Origin: Cerioporus squamosus | Lineage: Eukaryota > Basidiomycota > Agaricomycetes > Polyporales > Polyporaceae | Reading direction: 5' to 3' | DNA: 15,924 nucleotides | NCBI GenBank assembly: GCA_022592435.1 | Contig: JABYQS010000657.1 | Span: 1 to 15,924 of the forward strand | Shown: positions 8,926-15,924 of the stretch, in pieces | Layout: each line of letters begins with the position of its first letter | Position numbering within the stretch: the stretch's first letter is position 1 | Program-made: the position numbers and the translations under genes | The notes under the pieces: model-generated | Seen by the model: only the letters and a program-made list of their open reading frames with translations | Database searches by the model: none | What the model was told of the DNA's origin: nothing

Positions 8926-11818
8926 TGTTACCCAATGTTATGGTGCGTTTTCACTGCATGCTCTATGAAAGTCGACTCACACCAACTCTCAGGTCAAGCT
9001 GTACTATATCCCACTTCGTAATGAACACAGTGCGTCTGGACTCTGGCTGAATCTCTCAATCGGAGTTACCAGGTTCCGGGTCGGGATCGATTCGATGCTG
9101 CGTGTGTCGTGGAAAGAATGCTATGAACGCGTCATCCATCCATAACCCTCGTGCGCCCAACAACGCAATCTCAACCCTGGTGAGTGTTCTTGGTGTTCAT
9201 TTGCGAGTGTCACCTCGGATCTTGTCAGGATGTGTCCAGCCTCGAACGTGTCCTGGCTTCCGGCACCGATTGGGCGGACGTACTTGTTCTGGGGTTGCTT
9301 CCTCGCCTAGCGCGCCGCTGGACGACCAGTTGCGTCTCACGAAGGTTGCGATACACGCGGTATGTGGTGGAGATATCCGTTCCTTTGTCTGATATCGCCC
9401 TAGATCGGGACGATTACGGTACTTTATTGCGGTGCGGGCGTTGCGCTCAGTCCAAGAGTCCGAGGCATGTGTTCTCTCTGCGAACTCTAGCCCGTCTGGA
9501 ACCTGATCTTCATCATATTCAAACCGCATCACATCCGCCGCTCATGGTCCTCGTATACCCCGTACGGCTGCGGTGTTTGCAGGGTCTTGCGCTCATGCCT
9601 CCGCTATCACGAACCCATCGCACGGCGTGTCGCGAAGAGATGTGTCCTACCACGTACCGTGTGCTCGTATGCTCTCCTATCCTTCCAATCGTGGTGCTGT
9701 GCATCCACTAACGTATCTCTATGTGGTCTGGAGGGCCCGCCAACTCCGCAGACCACATTTGCCATCTACCGCAATGTTCTACGCTAGAAGACGCGACGGT
9801 TATGTTCTAGGTCTTCTGCTTCGGCGATCTGCAAGTTCCATGTCTGAATTGTATCTCTCTCCGACTCGATCGAATCGCAGGTTATGGACCCTCTGTACCT
9901 ACCTGCGTGGGTTCCGGGGGCCGGCAGCGATCCTTCCTGGAACCCCATTCTCTCTGTCTGCCTTCTGGATCCTGGGCTCTCCGTCCTTCGCGCTGGGCAG
10001 CACTCGAATAGCGGCGATCCATTGGACACCGCCTACCGCATGAATTATGCCGGGATGAACCCGATTCGCATCCAGCGACTTGGAGCCTATTGTTCCTCCG
10101 CCCAGATTGGCTGTACTTGCCTCGCCGCCGACCACGAGTCAACCTTGTCTCCAGCGGACCAGTCCTCAATAACAACGCCACCGCCCTTGGTAGTCGTGTC
10201 GTCTTCTATGGGCGTATCTGGAACTCATCATTTCCCTTTCTGGCAGGAGGACAAACAACGAGGCTTGTGAAGCTTTCCCGGCGGAGTTCTCTGCGGTCAA
10301 GTGCGGCACGTACCCTCAAACCCTACGTTTTCATACGGTTTTTGCCTCGACGTGAGCTTTCAGTGCATGGAAGGCAGCCAGGGGTGATTCATCACGCCTA
10401 CAGATCCCGCATAGCCTCGCAAGGCGGCTCTTCCACGTTCCTATGACATAAGACGACGGTCCACTTTGCCCGGCTCGCACCAGGTTGGAGGACCGTCGGC
10501 GGATGGGCTCTGCAGAGGTAAGTCGCGAGCTGTTGGCCTGGCTGGTTTACGTACGACGGGCTCGCACAAGGTCGCACACGCACCCGCCCCGAAGCCCCGC
10601 GTTTGGGCAAACTCTCGTGGCCATCAGAGGGCTTTACTCACGGCCGTCCCGCAAGGTTGCCCCAGTGCGCGGGGGTTTATGCTCTTGCGCTCAGGAGTAG
10701 TGGCTCTGGTGACACGCTCGAGCTGCGGATCTGGCCCTTGCGATTTGATTCCCGCACGCGTGCGTGCGGAGTACGTGTATCGCGGAGGGCGCACGGCGAC
10801 CGGTCAGGAGCCCAGCGTAAGGCTGCACGCTGCGCAAGAGAAAAGCCTAGGACGGGTGCAACTGGGACCGTCTACGACACCTCGGCGAGCGATCCCCAGT
10901 CTTTGCAACAAGACCGAAGGCTGACGGACGCGCTTCGAAGAAAGCATGCTGTCGAGCGGGCAGCTTCGATCCCATTCCTCGACTCCTCGTTGTGATATGC
11001 TGCCGCTGTGATGCTGGGAGGCAAGGCCGACGGAGTTGGTACGCGAGTCATCATTCTCAGCTGGCCACATGCTTGTCGCAGCCGAGAGGAGGAATGTGTG
11101 AGAGCGTTTGATGCTCGACATTGCGAAGCAGCGCCATGGCATCTTGTCTGTGGCGCGGACCGGGCACCCGCGGGTCGCATACCGTCGCCGCCAGAGACAC
11201 TGTTCGTGCCACAGTTCCCGCCGTCTGGCGGTACGCCCGTCGAGAAGGCAAGACCAGCAGCCCGCCGTCGTGTCAAATGTCCTGCCCAGGTGCACGAACA
11301 TGAGAAACCCTCTGCGGGTGCAGCGGAGTGGCAAAGCAGGCGTGATCGCGAGGTGAGTCGACTATAATAGCCGGCCACGAGGCGTGCGTTTGGGTTTTGT
11401 CCGGCTGAAAGGGGCATTAAGACTGCGCGGCCGTTGATGGCGAGTGCAGCGACGCGCTGTGTGGCACGAATGTGGCAAGGCAGGCAAGAGCACGCCTGTT
11501 GGATTCGCACAGGACAGTAATCTATACGTACGCGTCGCGGTGTACTCGTCTCACCCACATGCGTCCGGGCGTGCGCTGCGTCTGCGATCTGCTCTCCCCG
11601 GTTCTGCGCTTGGCCCGCAAAGGCAGGAACGCTCGCGAAGGCCAACTCCGCCCCCAGGGTCGCCACTTATCCGTGGCAAATTCGTCGCGACAAGTCTGCC
11701 AATCTCGAGATTCCGGTCGCTTGCAGCATTTCTCCTCCCGAGTATTGCGCCCGGAACAGGCCTTAGCGTTATGAGAACGACCGAACCGCGCCGACACGAG
11801 GCACCGGACGCGGTGGCA
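8926..11818. other. Large region without a supportable gene
   Basis: Open frames here are short, overlap in several phases and match no family I recognise. A candidate start at 9123 (19 codons) is followed by a good 49-nt intron (9180-9228, GTGAGT...TTGTCAG) and an open frame to about 9711, but the resulting protein is not recognisable and no coherent continuation was found. Membrane-like fragments at about 9640-9705 and 9930-10000 sit in different frames, as in a decayed multi-exon gene. A 264-codon minus-strand frame (10872-11666) starts only at GTG and has random composition. A palindrome, CGCACGCGTGCG, lies at 10753-10764. Confidence 0.5.
9123..9711 (+). pseudogene. Possible degenerate gene fragment
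   Basis: An ATG at 9123 opens a 57-nt exon ending at a strong donor (GTGAGT at 9180). Joining to 9229 in phase 0 after TTGTCAG gives a frame that stays open to the TAA at 9709-9711. The inferred protein of about 180 aa contains Leu-rich stretches but no motif I can name. Whether this is a real small gene, the start of a multi-exon gene or a relic is undecided. Confidence 0.2.
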
Positions 11819-11886
11819 TATAAACCTCCTCGCTTGACCTCCCCGCCCGCGTCCGCCCCTTCTTCCCTCTCCCATCCTCTGGCGAC
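11819..11886 (+). promoter_or_regulatory. TATA box and leader of the BCS1-like gene
   Basis: TATAAA at 11819-11824 lies 68 bp before the ATG at 11887. The space between is strongly pyrimidine-rich (CCTCC, CCCGCCC and TTCCCTCTCCC runs), which is usual for fungal initiator regions. A start near 11850 would give a very short leader of about 35 nt. Confidence 0.65.
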
Positions 11887-14800
11887 ATGCAGGCCATCAA
11901 GAACTTGCTCTCGCCCCTCTCCGGGAACAGCAATCCTATCCAGGACACTCTGGTTAGTCCCCTCGTTGCTCTTCAATATCTACCTCCCCGAATCAACACA
12001 CCATGTTCGGCGCGCACAGAAACTTGTCGTCATCGGAGGGACAGTAGAGACTGCACGGAGGGCGTCGGTCTCAGCATGGAACGGTTTCATTGACTGTGCG
12101 TCCACGCGCCTTCGCGAGCGCTCCTTGCGCGACTCATCGTGTCATGCCCCCAACAGCGTTCTTCTTGACCGCCCACTTTAGCCAAGAAGACTACCCATAT
12201 GATTGGTACGTTGTTTTCTGCCGTCGTGGCTCCAAGCCTTCTCTTCCACTGCGCCGGGCACTGACCAGCTGCGCACAGGTTGATGCACTGGCTCTCGAAG
12301 GCGGGTGGACTGCCTTTCCCGGACAAGTACCGCCGGACTGAAACCCAAGTACACGTTTATAGCAACCTGCATGGGGAAGAAGTCGCGAGTTCGACATCAC
12401 GACGCGCTCCGTCAGTCGTCATGGGTTGACTCAGAAGACGACGGGCGACCTCGAAGACGACCTTGAGGACGAGGAGGAAGCGGGCGAGTTCTCTCAAGGT
12501 GGCGGCCGCAAACGCAAAGGTGCGCGCGTCCTTTTGCATTGCGTCCGGCTTCGACGAGCACTAACTGCGATTCCCCGACAGTCGCGATCGTGCCCAGTAT
12601 GGGTGAGTTCTCACCGCCCGTCGTTGTGTCGAGATGACATCATTCTTATAACCCCGCTTCTGTGTCTCAGATACCACGCACACCATTTACTACCGCGGCC
12701 ATTGGCTTCGTGTGAGTTATCTAATCACCAACTTTCTGATGTCCGGGGCGCCGCAGTCTGATATCCATCACGTATGTCAGATAACCCGCACGAAGCGCTT
12801 CCAAGACTACGGTTCTTGCGCTGAGCTCAAAATAAGGTAAGTTGCGAACATGCGATTCTGCGCATGTGGCGTCCTAATACACCCACCCCCACAGCGTGGT
12901 CGCACGGAATAATGACATCCTCAAGCGACTCGTGCTCGAAGCGAAGCGCGATTACGAGAAGGACGCCGAGCACCGTGTGCACATCTTCATGGCGGACACG
13001 TACGTGATTCGACATGGATGTTCATGGATCGGAGCGCCCTGACATATTGGCATTGTTCCGTGACCCGCGCAGGACTTATGGCTGTTGGCGATGGAACGGC
13101 GCACGCCAAAAGCGTCCGATGAGTTCCATTGTCCTCGAGCCTGGCGTCAAGGACATGATCCTGGCGGACTGCAAGGACTTCCTCGCATCTGAAGACTGGT
13201 AAGTGCACGTCCCCTCTCTCGTGATGCATGCTGTCTGACACGATCGCATCCAGGTATGCCGAAAGAGGTCAGTTGGCCACAGCTCGGGGATGTCACGATG
13301 TTCACCTGTATGACAGGCATTCCGTTCCGACGCGGCTATCTATTGCACGGGGTTCCCGGCAGGTACGGTTGACCGTTGTTCCGAGGTTCTTGTGCACTCT
13401 AACACCGTGTGCCAGTGGGAAAACTTCACTCATTCACAGCCTCGCCGGAGAGCTTGGGCTTGACATTTACGTCGTCAGCCTCTCATCGAAGGGGTAAGCC
13501 GTAACCTTGTGTCTCATGCTGTGAAGTTCCGCACGCTCACCGCGTGCGACAGCATGAGCGACAATACACTTACAACGCTTATGGGTAATGTACCGTCGAG
13601 GTGCGTATTCGGATTTGTCAATATCGTGGCCGAGATGGGCGCCCATGTTCTCGTACTGATGCCTCACCTCAACAGATGTATTTTGCTTCTAGAAGATCTA
13701 GACGCTGCGTTCACGCGGGGGATATCCCGTGATGAGTCGTCGACCGGCGTTCCGACGTCGAGCTCAACAACTGCGACCTCGTCCGCGAAGAACAAGGAAG
13801 AGAATGATGGTTCGACGCTCAGCCTGAGCGGTCTCCTGAACAGCCTCGACGGCGTTGCTGCGGCGGAGGGTCGGTGAGTGCGCCTCGCTCCCCACGTCCG
13901 AGCGGTGACAGTCGCCGCTCTTCTGATCCCGGGTATACTACTGGTCTGACCAACTCAACCTTACAGACTTCTGTTCGCAACCACCAACCACATCGAGCGC
14001 CTGGACCCTGCTCTCAGTCGGCCAGGGCGCATGGACGTCTGGGTGAACTTCAAGCACGCCACCAAGTGGCAAGCCGAGGGCATCTTCAAGTGCTTCTTCC
14101 CCGCCAAGCCGAGCACAAGCCCCGCGCCAGCCGCGCCCGCGGGCGCGGCAGCGGCAGCGGGAGCGAGCGGATCTGCGCCACAGGCGGCCGCTAAGCACCC
14201 TGGGGACGCGACGTCTGCGGCGAACCTGCCCGAGTCGAAGCGCAAGCGCGCGATCCACACCGTTCCCCTTCTACCCGAGGAAGAGATCTCGGAGCTTGCT
14301 AAGCGTTTCGCAGATGCCATCCCTGAGAACGAGCTGAGTGTAAGTGGCGTCATTCGAGTTCGTGCCCGGGCTGCCTTTTGAATCGTGCTGCGCTTTTCAG
14401 GTCGCCTCGCTGCAGGGATACCTGCTCAGGAACAAGACTCGCCCACGTGAATGCGTGGACGAGGGTGGCGGCGTGGTGCGTGCGCTTTATTCGCCGGATC
14501 CCGCTGCGAGCTAACTCTATCGTCGTAGGGTCATCTCCGAACGGGAGATGCGCGAGAAGATGAAGAAGGAGAAGGAAGAGGTACGGCCCGCACTGCGTAC
14601 ACGTACGCGTACTACGCCGCTGACTGCGTGAGTAGCGCGAGGCTAAGGAGAAGAAGGAAGCAGAGGAGAAGGCTCGAAGGAGGTGCGTTACGTCTCGCCC
14701 GCCCCTCTGTCGTCAGCTTTTGACCGACGACGCACTCGTTGCAGCGGGAAGAAGCCGAGGCGAAAGAGGTACTGTGACACGCAGCACGATCCCTTCCCGC

Positions 14801-15282
14801 TACGCAAGCTGACATGTATTCCTCGGGCTCTGTAGAAGGAGGAGAAGGCCGCAGAGGTATGATCGTCCGTCCGATATTATCGTACCCTGTACACGGCGCA
14901 CGTAAGCTCACCTCCGCTCCGTGCTGCAGAAGGCCGAGAAGGAGCTCAAGGAGAAGGAGAAGCGGGAGGCCCGCGTGAAGGCCAAGCGCACCGTGCACCG
15001 CGAGGCGGTCAAGCCGACGATGACGCCCGACAGCGCCGCTCAGGAAACCGTCCTCCGAGTCGACGACGACGACGTCCGAGTCGGAGAACACGAGCGGGGC
15101 CGATGCGGACACGAGGAGAGCGTCACGTCCGAGGAAGAGCCCGACAAGTCGGCTGCGGCTGCGGCGGACAGCAAGCCTGGCGCGGAGAAGTGGGTCGCTG
15201 TCAAGGCGCAGCAGATCAGACCTCCCCCGTGCCCCACGCCGAGTCGCTGCCCGAGGAGGCGAACGCCAGCGCGACAGCGTGA
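11887..15282 (+). CDS. BCS1-like AAA ATPase, about 22 exons
   Basis: Bcs1-type AAA ATPases are membrane-anchored hexamers; the classic member translocates the Rieske protein in mitochondria. This one belongs to the expanded basidiomycete branch, so the substrate is unknown. Exons: 11887-11952, 12020-12095, 12157-12205, 12279-12300, 12363-12519, 12582-12602, 12671-12711, 12781-12836, 12895-12999, 13073-13198, 13254-13267, 13317-13362, 13416-13493, 13553-13600, 13676-13873, 13967-14339, 14401-14475, 14529-14580, 14636-14682, 14745-14768, 14836-14856, 14930-15282. Residues 1-492 (through exon 16) read without a break. They contain a BCS1_N-like region ([19 protein letters not shown]), an acidic linker, Walker A GVPGSGKT (256-263), Walker B ILLLEDLD (304-311), TTN sensor 1 (373-375), the SRPGR arginine-finger region (385-389) and an Ala/Pro-rich insert (about 414-458). 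Intron 4 is GC-AG. The Lys/Glu-rich tail shows frame shifts (see findings), so its end at 15282 is inferred. Confidence 0.85.
12301..12362 (+). other. GC-AG intron 4 of the BCS1-like gene
   Basis: This 62-nt intron begins GCGGGT after AAG and ends TTTATAG, with a CTGAA branch-like site. The next exon's frame carries a stop (TAG, 12360-12362) at the acceptor, so the junction must lie there in phase 0, and no phase-0 GT donor exists in the preceding exon except 14 nt away. Joining gives HWLSK-QPAW, as expected for the family. Confidence 0.72.
13254..13267 (+). other. 14-nt microexon of the BCS1-like gene
   Basis: The sequence between CATCCAG and GTCAGT contributes only the end of a Trp codon, YAER and the start of a Gly codon. 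It is required to link SEDW to [12 protein letters not shown] just before Walker A. Both flanking introns (55 and 49 nt) are ordinary GT-AG. Confidence 0.85.
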
Positions 15283-15924
15283 GGCCCCGAACCCTCTCCA
15301 TGGCCCTCCGATCCCGTTGCTCCTCCGAACCCTGACACCGTGGCCCGGTCGCCAACCCGTCCGTCCGTCCTCTTGTCTCTGGTTGTGCCTGTGCTATGGT
15401 CCTCGCTGGTCGAAGTCGAATGTCTGGATGCGCTCTGATGTACTCTCCCTAGTCTACCTAGTCTGCCTCGTGCTCGATTGGTCTCGCATAGAGTGATGCT
15501 CTGCCACGCTTGTTTGTACGTACGCTTACGATTCTGTTGTCATGATGTATTCCGTTTACGCGTCATGCACGCCTTGCCTCGTCAAGCGCATGTCGATCGA
15601 TCTCTGACTGCTCTGATGCTCATGCTCCATTCATGCGTCTGGGTACCTTGCCTGCGTGCTCATACCCGAAACCGTACGCTGACCATCCGAACTCTGTGCA
15701 CGCACTCCGCGGCCTCTTAGACCTCGTTCCGCGATCGCCACCAATACCACACCTCGCAGTCGGCTCATGCACGACTCACACACGCAAGCATCCGGGACGG
15801 CCAGAAACGGATTGAACTGGGTGCAGCAGTCATGTCATGTCATGTCATGTCATGCTACGTATGCACGTGAGACTTAGACTATGTACTTAGATTACGATGC
15901 AAGCTCGAGAACCGAAAGTGTACG
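15283..15924. other. 3' flank of the BCS1-like gene
   Basis: No gene is supported here. An open frame continues from the BCS1-like tail to 15496, but its codon use collapses after about 15220 and it probably is 3' UTR. CCGT is tandemly repeated near 15357-15368. A pentanucleotide repeat lies near the right end. Confidence 0.5.
15830..15854. repeat. (TCATG)5 microsatellite
   Basis: Five perfect tandem copies of TCATG (25 bp) lie about 550 bp downstream of the inferred BCS1-like stop codon. It is a short simple repeat, likely polymorphic. Confidence 0.9.

Noticed and set aside
10872..11666. 264-codon minus-strand open frame
   Set aside because: It begins at GTG rather than ATG, has repetitive Ala/Arg/Ser composition typical of GC-rich noncoding DNA, and resembles no family.
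14612..15355. 247-codon minus-strand open frame
   Set aside because: It is antisense to the Lys/Glu-rich tail of the BCS1-like gene, giving Ser/Leu/Arg runs; a shadow.
15040..15496. Continuous open frame to 15496 as the true end of the BCS1-like protein
   Set aside because: After about 15220 the residues become Pro/Arg/Cys/Trp-rich with poor codon use, while another frame gives a short natural ending at TGA 15280-15282.

Overview
The window looks like nuclear DNA of a filamentous basidiomycete (Agaricomycete, probably Polyporales-like). The grounds are very short introns (about 48-93 nt) with GTRNGY donors and CTNAC/CTGAC-type branch points, very high intron density, GC-rich codons, and gene families typical of these fungi: MYND zinc-finger proteins and BCS1-like AAA ATPases. 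Nothing looks bacterial, and I see no CRISPR array, rRNA, tRNA or intact mobile element. Species is not claimed. All gene models were spliced by hand from the sequence.

Layout, left to right. 1-1990: no supportable gene. 2103-3149 (+): a TATA-driven, three-exon gene for an unrecognised protein of about 313 aa. 3150-3682: convergent intergenic space with a striking cluster of three ACGCGT (MCB-type) sites and a CRE-type palindrome. 3683-4869 (-): MYND zinc-finger protein 1, three exons, 360 aa. 4870-6263: intergenic, with one weak coding-like stretch and one good hairpin. 6264-about 7800 (-): MYND zinc-finger protein 2, at least four exons, 5' end unresolved. About 7900-8107: AT-rich, apparently bidirectional promoter. 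8108-8925 (+): SYS1, the Golgi membrane protein that recruits an Arf-like GTPase; four exons, first intron GC-AG. 8926-11818: nearly 2.9 kb with no gene I can support. 11887-15282 (+): BCS1-like AAA ATPase in about 22 exons, several of them microexons, with a TATA box. 15283-15924: 3' flank with a short pentanucleotide repeat.

The genes do not form an evident pathway. SYS1 is a conserved housekeeping trafficking gene. The two MYND genes share strand, zinc-ligand spacing and the position of an intron inside the finger, so they are probably diverged local paralogues. The BCS1-like gene belongs to a lineage-expanded ATPase family. The most unusual points are two independent GC-AG introns needed to keep conserved frames, the 22-exon ATPase whose C-terminal tail shows several apparent one-base frame shifts, and the MCB/CRE cluster between two gene 3' ends.
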